From the NCBI RefSeq assembly GCF_905397285.1, contig NZ_CAJPUX010000013.1, positions 16,008 through 80,007 on the forward strand: a stretch of 64,000 nucleotides of DNA. The letters are read 5' to 3'. Numbering within the stretch: the stretch's first letter is position 1; the number at the start of each line of letters is the position of its first letter. A model generated the notes under the pieces. It had not been told where the DNA came from, did not search any database, and was given only the letters and a program-made list of their open reading frames with translations. Shown piece after piece: positions 8,988 to 15,445 of the stretch. Made by a program: the position numbers and the translations under genes. Origin of the DNA: Cupriavidus plantarum (lineage in GTDB: Bacteria > Pseudomonadota > Gammaproteobacteria > Burkholderiales > Burkholderiaceae).

Positions 8988-9078
8988 AAAGGAATTATTT
9001 TGGGGTAACTTACGGAATCCGTAATTACGGTAATTTGACAGATTTGTCTTAATATCAAAATAAATTTTGAAATTGAGT

Positions 9079-9190
9079 AACACCGCGGTTCGGTCACTGG
9101 CGCATCACCCTATATGTCTCACAATCCCTTTCCCCCTTGCGCCCGCAACGACGATCGCGGTCATCCTCTATGCATCCAGCGCGAATGCTA
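9079..9190 (+). pseudogene. Fragment A: 5' end of a bcpB/cdiB-like transporter gene
   Basis: The 48 bases from AACACCGCGG to CTCACAATC differ at only about five positions from those at 10930. In both copies an ATG (MSHN) opens a signal-peptide-like stretch (here out of frame after a few codons) ending in a LYASSANA-like sequence. The frame is broken and ends at 9190. I read this as a displaced 5' end of the two-partner secretion transporter gene that follows the immunity gene in Burkholderia-type CDI loci. Confidence 0.6.
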
Positions 9191-9276
9191 AGGTGTCACA
9201 GTCTTCTGCTCAATGTTAGGTAACCCGATTACAAAAGGTGATTAGATTCGGTAATTGGTGTAAGTGACGGTACCAA

Positions 9277-9510
9277 ATGATTGTGCTTGCTAATGGGGAT
9301 GAACTTCTCCAAGTAATAGAGAGATTTTGTACGTTGGAATGGAAGAAATTCCAGCCAAGGATCGTGTTTGTAAAGTTAAAGCGTGGTGAATCCATCAGAG
9401 AGGATCACTCGACCTCGGCGCCCTTCACTTCTTTTAGAGTGACGTCGGGAGAAGATTTGCTAATCAAGCGTTTGCGATCAGCTCTGCAGGCGTATGAGGG
9501 GGGGCATTAA
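9277..9510 (+). CDS. Small unrecognised protein, possible immunity remnant
   Basis: 77 residues, MIVLANGDELLQVIERF onward, ending in LLIKRLRSALQAYEGGH. The composition is AT-rich and no ribosome site is evident. I do not recognise a family. Its position between a transporter-gene fragment and a frameshifted remnant suggests a small or truncated immunity gene. It could also be non-functional. Confidence 0.4.
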   Translation: MIVLANGDELLQVIERFCTLEWKKFQPRIVFVKLKRGESIREDHSTSAPFTSFRVTSGEDLLIKRLRSALQAYEGGH

Positions 9511-9729
9511 ATGGAGCATCGTCGGACATGACCGTCATTCGCTCCCGGGTACCAACTGGATTATTCAGCCTGTGTTCGTAGACGAAATGCAATCTGTGGC
9601 TGAAGGGAACGGCGCGCGCCGGACGCGAGGAGCTATATTGCACAGCGCTTCCCCGATTTTGCCTTGGCTGCTTATGCGGATCTCTGCCTTCTGGCGGAGC
9701 ACGTCGATGAATTTCTGGCGAAACAGTAA
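9494..9729 (+). pseudogene. Frameshifted remnant of a small protein
   Basis: Two frames appear to belong together. From 9494 the frame reads IVGHDRHSLPGTNWIIQP and VFVDEMQSVAEGN. From about 9604 another frame reads SYIAQRFPDFALAAY and ADLCLLAEHVDEFLAKQ to a stop at 9727-9729. The second part looks like a normal helical C-terminus, while each frame continues into arginine-rich nonsense where the other makes sense. A single indel near 9605-9635 would explain it. The parent was probably another immunity-like gene. Confidence 0.45.
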
Positions 9730-9789
9730 CTGGCCGGCGGCGGAGACTTTGAAGCTCGGCAGGGCTTAAGGCGCCTCTGCGGAGCATGC

Positions 9790-10074
9790 GTTAAGAAACT
9801 TGATTGCGAAAATAGGTGAAAATAGACGTTAACGATTATTAGTGGGAACGATTTTTTCAGGAATGTAAATTTCACTGCTCCGTCGCAGACGCTTACGTAT
9901 ATCATCGGATTTTCCATGTTTGCATGGTTTGATGGTAGGCCGCGATGGTTGGGGGTCGTCCTGTTTTTGCTTGGATTCTTGCTAATGTCAGTGGGATATT
10001 TTTCTGCGCGTGCCCAGCTGTCTCGCCTATGGGTTTTCGGAGAAGCGGGCTGGAAAAAGGACAAGCGAACATAA
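9790..10074 (+). pseudogene. Decayed duplicate of the two-TM protein gene at 10540
   Basis: This stretch aligns almost without gaps to 10497-10793. The deduced frame (FFRNVNFTAPSQTLTYIIGF, RPRWLGVVLFLLGFLLMSVG, YFSARAQLSRLWVFGE) matches the downstream protein, less three codons around residue 33. The GTG start of the intact copy is GTT here and no other good start exists in frame, so the gene is probably dead. The stop at 10072-10074 also removes the last 20 or so residues. It records a segmental duplication inside the island. Confidence 0.7.
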
Positions 10075-10157
10075 TTTACGAGGGTTTTGCATTAACTTAA
10101 TGTTATATTTTACATTGGTTGAATAGGATTTGAGTGTCGCGGTTGGGGTGCGCGCAA

Positions 10158-10190
10158 CTGCAATGGCGATTGGGGCGGCCCTCTACGCAT
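10158..10190 (+). repeat. Fragment B: short bcpB/cdiB-like signal-peptide remnant
   Basis: CTGCAATGGCGATTGGGGCG followed by GCCCTCTACGCAT matches the signal-peptide-coding part of the transporter fragment at 10988-11030 (CGCAATGGCGATTGC...CCTCTACGTAT), apart from a small deletion. It sits directly before the small membrane protein gene at 10221, repeating the fragment-then-gene order seen elsewhere in the island. Confidence 0.5.
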
Positions 10191-10220
10191 TTAACGGAAT
10201 CATCCGAGGCTAGAATAAAA

Positions 10221-10493
10221 ATGAATTGGATGAAAATCTTATTCGCATTGAAGATCAGTATTGTGGTTGGCGGTGCTGCGTCAGTTGGGGCGATTTTTTG
10301 GGGGATGGTTTTCGCCGGGGTAGCACAGAAAATAGTTGGATTAGGTGAGCGAGAAAGCATGTTATTGGTGTTTTGTCCAACGGCTGTCTTAGTGGGAATC
10401 TACTTGCTGATTTTCCTTCCGTCGCCGTTAAGAAAGGCCGGAATATTGGGTCGTCCTCTTCGCGAAATGGGACCTTGGTGGAGGAATGGTTGA
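10221..10493 (+). CDS. Small two-TM membrane protein, possible immunity protein
   Basis: 90 residues from ATG 10221. Two hydrophobic segments are visible: ISIVVGGAASVGAIFWGMVF (about residues 12-32) and SMLLVFCPTAVLVGIYLLIF (about 46-66), with a basic C-terminal tail. There is no recognisable family. Inner-membrane immunity proteins are common partners of pore-forming or membrane-active CDI toxins, and the position between transporter-gene fragments suits this. An upstream in-frame extension to 10134 overlaps fragment B and is unlikely to be translated. Confidence 0.55.
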   Translation: MNWMKILFALKISIVVGGAASVGAIFWGMVFAGVAQKIVGLGERESMLLVFCPTAVLVGIYLLIFLPSPLRKAGILGRPLREMGPWWRNG

Positions 10494-10539
10494 GGTAACT
10501 CCGAAAAATTCGATTACGAAAATAACGTGAAAGTGGATC

Positions 10540-10857
10540 GTGAACAATTATTCGTTGAGCCGATTTTTTAGAAATGGAAATTTCACTGCTCTGTCGCAGA
10601 CGCTTGCGTATGTCATCGGATTCTCCATGTTCTTTGCTGCTGCATGGTTTGATGTTAGGCCGAGATGGGTAGGGATCTTCCTGATTTTGCTTGGATTATT
10701 GCTAATGTCAGTGGGATATTTTTCCGCGCGTGCACAGTTGTCTGGACTATGGGTTTTCGGAGAGCCAGATTGGAAAAAAGCCAAGCGAACATATCAGGAT
10801 AATAATGAAAAGACGCAAGCCACACCTGCAGTAAAGCCCGATGAAGATAAAGGCTGA
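10540..10857 (+). CDS. Two-TM small membrane protein (intact copy), possible immunity or accessory protein
   Basis: 105 residues from a GTG start. Two membrane segments are visible: TLAYVIGFSMFFAAAWF (about residues 20-37) and WVGIFLILLGLLLMSVGYF (about 43-61). A WVFGEPDWKKAKRTY motif and a hydrophilic tail follow. A decayed copy lies 0.7 kb upstream. It directly precedes the longest transporter-gene fragment (10965), the place where Burkholderia CDI loci carry the immunity gene or the small bcpO gene. The function is inferred from position only. Confidence 0.6.
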   Translation: MNNYSLSRFFRNGNFTALSQTLAYVIGFSMFFAAAWFDVRPRWVGIFLILLGLLLMSVGYFSARAQLSGLWVFGEPDWKKAKRTYQDNNEKTQATPAVKPDEDKG

Positions 10858-10964
10858 TGCTCAAAGAAGGAAGGGTCCTGCTTCGGACGCATGCTAATCC
10901 CATATAAACGAGAAAGAAGATCCGTGGACAACACCGCGGCTCGGTCATTGGTGCATCATCCTTT

Positions 10965-11336
10965 ATGTCTCACAATCGATCTCCCCTCGCAATGGCGATT
11001 GCGATTGCGGCGAACCTCTACGTATCCAAGGGAAACACCCAGGGCCTACCGCCCCCCAGTCAATCCGCCGCATTGACTAACGCCGAACAAGACCAACGCA
11101 CGCGCCAACAACAAGAATCCCGCGAACTTGCCGCCGCGATCAATGCGCCCGCCGTCCGCGGCGAGGCCATCGCGCGGGCTGAGTACCCGACCTTGCCACA
11201 GGAAGCCCCCCGCTTTCGCATCACGCAATTCCAGCTCGAAGTCCCAAAAGACTTCCCGCCTGCCATGCAGGCCATCGGCGCCTCGGCATTGCCATGGACC
11301 CTTTTGCTTTCGCCCAGCAATGGCTAACGCACTACG
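10965..11336 (+). pseudogene. Fragment C: truncated bcpB/cdiB-like (ShlB/FhaC family) transporter N-terminus
   Basis: The frame MSHNRSPLAMAIAIAANLYV gives a signal peptide. A proline-rich and Gln/Arg-rich stretch (LPPPSQSAALTNAEQDQRT, RQQQESRELAAAI) and then FRITQFQLEV follow, the usual layout before POTRA1 in ShlB/HecB-type transporters. A frame change near 11294 continues the similarity as DPFAFAQQWLTHYAG. Similarity ends near 11336. The remaining roughly 450 residues, including the beta-barrel, are absent. In Burkholderia-type CDI the bcpB gene follows the immunity gene, which explains why its 5' end travels with displaced modules. Confidence 0.65.
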
Positions 11337-11339
11337 CAG

Positions 11340-11402
11340 GCGAATTTGGTGAAAGAGTATGCGGCCGCAATGCGCGGAGTGTTCCCGCAGTTCAAGGCAT
11401 AA
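11340..11402 (+). pseudogene. Candidate toxin C-terminal tail before the DUF6984-like gene
   Basis: After transporter similarity ends, one frame reads NLVKEYAAAMRGVFPQFKA and stops at 11400-11402, 31 bases before the next gene. This looks like a genuine protein C-terminus fused to the transporter fragment. It parallels the toxin remnants found before the immunity genes at 12005 and 12685. The stretch is too short for a family call. Confidence 0.35.
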
Positions 11403-11433
11403 ACGTTGGCCGGATCACAGTGCGAGGCGAAAA

Positions 11434-11802
11434 ATGAGAGCTATATCTAGCGCGGAAGCATCTCTTCTGAAATTCCTTTGCGGGATCGCCGAGCGAGTTG
11501 ACCTTCCTGACAACTTAGAAGGCGTAATGGTGCAGAGTCTGGGCGATGGAGGGATGGGAAGTTCTCAGTTGGTAGCCGAGGTGCCTCCCGATTATCAGAG
11601 CAGCACACATAAAGAAATGGTCTCGACTGCGCAATCATTCGACTCGGATGGGGGGCTCGTCTTGGCTACGCTCTTCGTCAATAGGGAACATATTCCATGC
11701 GAAATAGACATATGGAAAGTGGATTTCACGTCCATAAAATCTTTTCCAGTGAATTGGGATGTTGCTGACATTCCTAGATTGCCGGGGAGTGGTCAAATGT
11801 AA
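11434..11802 (+). CDS. DUF6984-like protein, probable immunity protein
   Basis: 122 residues from ATG 11434 with ribosome site GAGGCGAAAA. The sequence AEASLLKFLCGIA, the block LGDGGMGSSQLV, and the C-terminal CEIDIWKVDFTSIKSFP resemble DUF6984 proteins, which carry a DGGMGS motif and an EIDIWKVDF motif and are frequent in polymorphic-toxin immunity clusters. Its stop codon is followed immediately, in the same frame, by a toxin remnant (11803-12018), so a recombination joint must lie right at the stop. The family name is from memory of the motifs. Confidence 0.55.
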   Translation: MRAISSAEASLLKFLCGIAERVDLPDNLEGVMVQSLGDGGMGSSQLVAEVPPDYQSSTHKEMVSTAQSFDSDGGLVLATLFVNREHIPCEIDIWKVDFTSIKSFPVNWDVADIPRLPGSGQM

Positions 11803-12018
11803 TGGAGCGGAACCCCAGATACGGCACAAAGAGATTTCAATGCGCTTAGTCCCACGGAGGTGAGAACCGTTAGAACTCCACGAGGAGAGGTAGTGATGGG
11901 AACGCTCGACGACGGGAGTAAAGTCATATTGCGTCCTAGCAAGGACGGTCGCACCACGATTGAATTTCAGAGTTCCAGCGGCAGAACAACCGAGGAGATA
12001 CGGTATGGAGAGAAATAG
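11803..12018 (+). pseudogene. Orphan toxin C-terminal tip (CdiA/Rhs-type)
   Basis: 71 codons without a start follow directly after the TAA of the preceding gene. The frame reads WSGTPDTAQRDFNALSPTEV, then a GEVVMGTLDDGSKVILRPSK core, then DGRTTIEFQSSSGRTTEEI and RYGEK before TAG. Short domains of this style (GTPxxAxRDF ... LxDGSxVxxRPxSxxGxxTxEI) form the extreme C-terminus of many filamentous haemagglutinin and Rhs toxins. The tip overlaps the next gene (12005) by 14 bases, as expected for a toxin-immunity pair. With no promoter or start it is most likely silent here. Confidence 0.6.
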
Positions 12019-12445
12019 AAGCTGCCCTGTTTCGGGATATGAGTTGGCGATACTTCGCAGCTTTTTCTCGGAAAGCGGTATTCTGCAGAAATCCGTTATG
12101 AAGCAACGATCCTGGATCGTGGGCGAGATTGACGATAAATCGCTCTTCGGTAATGATGCAGAGAACATCGGGCTCGCATTCCAGGGAAGCGAAAATGCCA
12201 CATTTCTTGTGGTTAGTGTTACCGAACTGATTTCAAATCGAAGCACTGTGTTGGCGCATGAATTCACTGCGGACAAGACAGGAGTCGAAACGTTTCAAAG
12301 CCCAGACTGGTATGCGCTGAATTTAGATGACTGTGTCCTCTTTACTCTGCCTATGACGGGGATAGTTGTTCGCCCTGGCGAAGTGGATATTACTTTCATC
12401 GCGGGGCCTCAGCCGTTTGTTAATGCCGCACTTGGCCGACGTTAG
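12005..12445 (+). CDS. Probable immunity protein cognate to the 11803-12018 toxin tip
   Basis: 146 residues from ATG 12005, which lies inside the last codons of the toxin frame. The protein begins ERNRSCPVSGYELAILRSFF, contains WIVGEIDDKSLFGNDAENIG and ends PGEVDITFIAGPQPFVNAAL. I do not recognise a family. The overlap with the toxin tip is the main evidence for an immunity role. The last residues (GRR) run into a transporter-gene fragment that begins within a few bases of the stop. Confidence 0.55.
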   Translation: MERNRSCPVSGYELAILRSFFSESGILQKSVMKQRSWIVGEIDDKSLFGNDAENIGLAFQGSENATFLVVSVTELISNRSTVLAHEFTADKTGVETFQSPDWYALNLDDCVLFTLPMTGIVVRPGEVDITFIAGPQPFVNAALGRR

Positions 12446-12448
12446 TTT

Positions 12449-12556
12449 GGCAACGGCAAAGAATCCCGCGAGCGCGCCGCCGCCATCAGCGCACCTGCAG
12501 CCCGCGGCGGGACCATCCCGCGCGCCGAGTGCCACGCGGTGCGGCAGGAAGGACAA
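12449..12556 (+). pseudogene. Fragment D: internal part of the bcpB/cdiB-like N-terminus
   Basis: The frame ESRERAAAISAPAARGGTI then PRAECHAVRQEG lines up with ESRELAAAINAPAVRGEAI then ARAEYPTLPQEA in fragment C (11113-11205), and the DNA is clearly alike over the whole stretch. The signal-peptide part is missing and similarity stops near 12556. It sits between the immunity-like gene at 12005 and the pretoxin remnant at 12559. Confidence 0.6.
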
Positions 12557-12558
12557 GG

Positions 12559-12671
12559 GATCACCCGAGGCCGAAGCCGCACGCGCGGCACTGCGTGGGA
12601 TCGTCGGGTGTGCCGGCGCGGCGGCGGCTAGCCAATCGGCGACATTGCCAGGGCCGAGTATGGAAAATTAA
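12559..12671 (+). pseudogene. Pretoxin-region remnant of a CdiA/FhaB-type exoprotein
   Basis: The frame SPEAEAARAALRGIVGCAGA followed by AAASQSATLPGPSMEN and a stop carries the phrase LxxxVGCAGAAA. This phrase is typical of the region just before the variable toxin domain in large filamentous-haemagglutinin-like exoproteins. It is GC-rich, in contrast to the AT-rich gene after it, as expected where a conserved exoprotein part joins a variable tip. It supports the view that the neighbouring small genes are immunity genes. Confidence 0.5.
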
Positions 12672-12684
12672 TCAAGGGAAAGTG

Positions 12685-13167
12685 ATGGGGTGTCTAGATA
12701 TTGTTTTTACACCGACCAGTGGAATTATTCCATCTGTTCAGGGTTTTTCGGTGGGTGCTCGCCTTGGGCGTATACAAATATATTTTTCAGACAACAACTT
12801 CAAGAAATTGCTAGTTGATATTTACTGGGATCTTAACGAAATCGCAAATTGGTTTGTCGTAAACAATAAGCATATTCAGGGTGAGAGAATCCCGGGATTC
12901 GTGGAAGATAGAGGGTCGATATTCGATTCAATAAAATGGGTGTATGAGTATTTTGATCGTTATTCCGATGATCAGTTGGACGAGTTGTTTGAATATAGAA
13001 GGCGTCACGAGTTTTGCTTTGCTGTTCGGGGAGTCCAAGTCCCTGAACTCTATATGGGGATCGGGAAAAATGGCATGGAGGTGTCGGGGGAAGGAGAGGG
13101 GGAGAGATACGTATATTATGTTGATGTTTGTTTTGATGAGTTCATTGAAAAATTAATTAATTTGTAA
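12685..13167 (+). CDS. Unrecognised AT-rich protein, probable immunity protein
   Basis: 160 residues from ATG 12685 with ribosome site AAGGGAAAG. It opens GCLDIVFTPTSGIIPSVQGF and is rich in aromatic and acidic residues (WDLNEIANWFVVNNKH, YVYYVDVCFDEFIEKLINL), which is common in immunity proteins that shield nucleases or other basic toxins. It directly follows a pretoxin remnant. I recognise no family. Codon use (AAT, TTT, ATA) differs sharply from the core genome, indicating recent transfer. Confidence 0.6.
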   Translation: MGCLDIVFTPTSGIIPSVQGFSVGARLGRIQIYFSDNNFKKLLVDIYWDLNEIANWFVVNNKHIQGERIPGFVEDRGSIFDSIKWVYEYFDRYSDDQLDELFEYRRRHEFCFAVRGVQVPELYMGIGKNGMEVSGEGEGERYVYYVDVCFDEFIEKLINL

Positions 13168-13194
13168 TTATTTTTAACTTGAGCGAACGTTTTG

Positions 13195-13238
13195 CGGCTG
13201 TAGCCGCGTGCGGTACAAAGGGTGCTGCGTAGTCGGCG
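13195..13238 (+). repeat. Diverged direct repeat, right copy (partner 8401-8443)
   Basis: GCGGCTGTAGCCGCGTGCGG and the following CAAAGGGTGCTGCGTAGTCGG resemble the element at 8401. It begins 27 bases after the stop of the gene at 12685 and lies before a short truncated-looking gene. The two copies nearly bracket the module array. Confidence 0.5.
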
Positions 13239-13273
13239 CCGTCCCGAGCTCCCGCACATTGAATAGAGGTAAG

Positions 13274-13477
13274 GTGGCTTATTTGACCAATGGGGATGTC
13301 AGCCGAGGTTTCAATGTCGATGAAATATGGAATATTCTATATTTCGTTGGTACAGAAAAACTTACGGATAACCTTGCTCGTCGGAATCTGTTGTCATGGG
13401 ATGCTATCGATATGGAGAGTAATCCGGATTTTCTCGATTTTATAAAGCGAAGCTATGCTTCCGTTAAGATAAGTTAA
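13274..13477 (+). CDS. Short AT-rich protein, possibly 5'-truncated immunity gene
   Basis: 67 residues if the GTG at 13274 is used (AGAGG precedes it closely); the frame stays open back to GTG 13208. The protein reads AYLTNGDVSRGFNVDEIWNI and continues with LARRNLLSWDAIDMESNPD and DFLDFIKRSYASVKIS. It looks like a real coding C-terminus, but the N-terminus joins repeat DNA, so a truncated immunity gene is likely. No family is recognised. Confidence 0.45.
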   Translation: MAYLTNGDVSRGFNVDEIWNILYFVGTEKLTDNLARRNLLSWDAIDMESNPDFLDFIKRSYASVKIS

Positions 13478-13656
13478 GAGAATTGGCTTGTCGTTTTCCC
13501 TGGCGTGGCGTCGGAGAAAGCCAGTTGGCGGGCGAGAGAGGGTTCAAGATAAGCGGTGAACGCCTGGGTGGGGCTGTTACGGCGCGGCGCTCGGACAGGC
13601 CGAAGAGTATCGGGAGCGCACCATTGGGTGATGTGAGTGTCGAGTTCGAGGGGGTT

Positions 13657-14232
13657 ATGGAAAATCGTGGCGTATTCGAATATCTGGTCAAAAATCAGGG
13701 GAATGCTACCGCAGCACTGCTCGCATCCATCCACTATGTAAATGATGTATTCCGTCGAAGTGGTGTTTTTCGCGATCTATTCGTTTTGATCGGCGATTCA
13801 ACCTGGCAACCAAACACAAGAGTTGTCAGACATCTTGGTGCGACAGGCAGACGGCGACCGGGTGGAATTGATTTCGGATCCCCACCCGAGGTCACGGGCC
13901 TGGTGGAAAATGAAGAAGCGGGATTGAAGTTCTTTGGTATGACAAAAATCTCGGCCGACGCCCTCGATAAATTGCCCGCCGTGTTGACGGCGGGGGCTTG
14001 CTGCTATCTCGTTGCGCTTCCCAGCGATGAACACTGGCGCCCATCGTTGGAGGAAGGCTTCTCTGGAGATTGGCGTGCCGACTTCGCGCTTATTTCGGCT
14101 ATCGCTGAGCACGGCGGCATCCTGATGCGTCGCGTCGGATTTTTTGATGACCCGGAAATCGGGCTGGAAGGGATAGCTGATGCGGCAGTGCTGGCGAGCT
14201 TAGACCTCTCGCCAGGCATTAACCATTCGTGA
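13657..14232 (+). CDS. Unrecognised protein at the right end of the island, possible immunity protein
   Basis: 191 residues from ATG 13657 with ribosome site GAGGGGG. It opens ENRGVFEYLVKNQGNATAAL and contains VFRDLFVLIGDSTWQPNTRV, GLVENEEAGLKFFGM and an acidic C-terminal half. The frame is open upstream to 13483, but that part (Arg/Gly-rich) looks untranslated. GC content is intermediate. I do not recognise it. Its position as the last gene of the island makes an immunity or other cargo role plausible. Confidence 0.55.
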   Translation: MENRGVFEYLVKNQGNATAALLASIHYVNDVFRRSGVFRDLFVLIGDSTWQPNTRVVRHLGATGRRRPGGIDFGSPPEVTGLVENEEAGLKFFGMTKISADALDKLPAVLTAGACCYLVALPSDEHWRPSLEEGFSGDWRADFALISAIAEHGGILMRRVGFFDDPEIGLEGIADAAVLASLDLSPGINHS

Positions 14233-14275
14233 TATGGCGGACAAGGACGGCTTTAGGGCAGTTTCGGCCCATACG

Positions 14276-14358
14276 GTGCCTGTCACCCCAAGGCAGATCG
14301 CATATCTCCGAGAGCGCCCCGCAATGTGATCTTTATCAAATGTGACAGGCCGGGGCAC
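14276..14358. repeat. Inverted repeat at the right border of the island
   Basis: GCCTGTCAC at 14278-14286 is matched by GTGACAGGC at 14342-14350, nine perfect pairs about 55 bases apart. Outer GTGC/GCAC ends extend the dyad imperfectly. The GTGCCTGTCAC form resembles REP-type elements mobilised by single-stranded transposases. It lies between the last island gene and the core gene waaC. Confidence 0.45.
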
Positions 14359-14434
14359 TGGTAATTTTCGTCCCGTCTCCGGCTCACATTCATAGGCAGT
14401 TGCCAAGGCCGGAATCGCTTCCACTCGCGATCCC

Positions 14435-15445
14435 ATGCCCAGCCATCACGACCGTGCCACGCAACAGCCTGCCGCCGCGCAGAACGTACTCATCGTGCGA
14501 ACGTCCTCGATGGGCGACCTCGTTCACACACTCCCCGCGATCACCGAACTCAAGGCGCATCACCCGCATCTGCGCATCAGCTGGCTCACCGAGGCCGCGT
14601 TCGCGGATATCCCCGCGCTCCATCCCGGGATTAGCGAGGTCATTCCCATTGCCTGGCGCCAGTGGCGAACGCAGTTGCTGCATCGCGCGACATGGCGGGA
14701 GCTCGGCGCGCTGCGCGGAAAGCTGCGCGACACGCCGTGGAAGATGGTGCTCGATTGCCAGGGGTTGTTCAAGAGCGCCGCATTTGCCGCGCTTGCGGGC
14801 GGTCCGCTTGTTGTGGGCTATGACCATGGCAGCGTCCGCGAACGCATCGCGTGCCTGTTTTATCAGCGAAGGCATCCGGTGAGCTGGCGCTTGTCCGCCG
14901 TGCAACGCAACCGGCGGCTCTTTGCCGCGGCATTTGGCTATCACACGAGCGGTGTTCCGGATTTCGGCCTGACGGCGGGCCCCCGTCCTCCCTGGCTGCA
15001 GTCGGGGCCCTATGCCGTGATGCTGCATGCGACGAGCCGGGTCGCCAAGGCGTGGCCCGAGACGATGTGGACGACACTGGGACGCCGACTCCATGCCGAA
15101 CAGGGCCTCCGGGTCGTGCTGCCGTGGGGCAGTGCCACGGAACGACAACGTTCGGAGCGGCTGGCGGCCGCCATTCCCCACGCGACCGTGGCCCCGCCTG
15201 CCTGCATCAAAGAGGCGGCATCGCTCATCGGCCACGCCACCGCGGTCATCGGCGTGGACACCGGCCTCACGCATCTGGCCAACGCCCTGAACGTGCCGCT
15301 GGTCGCCCTCTACACGGACACCGACCCGGCGCAAACCGGCGTGGTGGAATCCCCTCGAGCCATGAACCTCGGCAATGTCGCAAAGTGCCCCACCGTCGAG
15401 AACGTATGGCACGCCCTCCGCACGGTGCAGGGCGAATGGGCATGA
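14435..15445 (+). CDS. waaC: Lipopolysaccharide heptosyltransferase I
   Basis: 336 residues, normal for WaaC. The enzyme adds the first heptose to Kdo on lipid A at the cytoplasmic face of the inner membrane. Family features are VLIVRTSSMGDLVHTLPAI at the N-terminus, the acceptor-side segment KMVLDCQGLFKSAAFAAL, and the ADP-heptose site region AVMLHATSRVAKAWPETMW followed by GVDTGLTHLANALNVPLVALYTDTDP. It belongs to glycosyltransferase family 9. It is the first core gene right of the island. A tiny gene overlaps its stop codon (15442). Confidence 0.92.
   Translation: MPSHHDRATQQPAAAQNVLIVRTSSMGDLVHTLPAITELKAHHPHLRISWLTEAAFADIPALHPGISEVIPIAWRQWRTQLLHRATWRELGALRGKLRDTPWKMVLDCQGLFKSAAFAALAGGPLVVGYDHGSVRERIACLFYQRRHPVSWRLSAVQRNRRLFAAAFGYHTSGVPDFGLTAGPRPPWLQSGPYAVMLHATSRVAKAWPETMWTTLGRRLHAEQGLRVVLPWGSATERQRSERLAAAIPHATVAPPACIKEAASLIGHATAVIGVDTGLTHLANALNVPLVALYTDTDPAQTGVVESPRAMNLGNVAKCPTVENVWHALRTVQGEWA

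Noticed and set aside
8790..9097. Minus-strand frames opposite the end of the Imm42-like gene
   Set aside because: They use AT-rich DNA that lacks stops by chance; the plus-strand gene explains the sequence and has a ribosome site.
13464..13734. Minus-strand frames rich in Pro/Ser near 13.5-13.7 kb
   Set aside because: They run opposite a spacer and the start of the 13657 gene, have no ribosome site and show no family likeness.
8159..14400. Prophage or integrative element
   Set aside because: No integrase, transposase, tRNA or attachment-type direct repeats of useful length were seen at the ends. Displaced CDI modules explain the content better.
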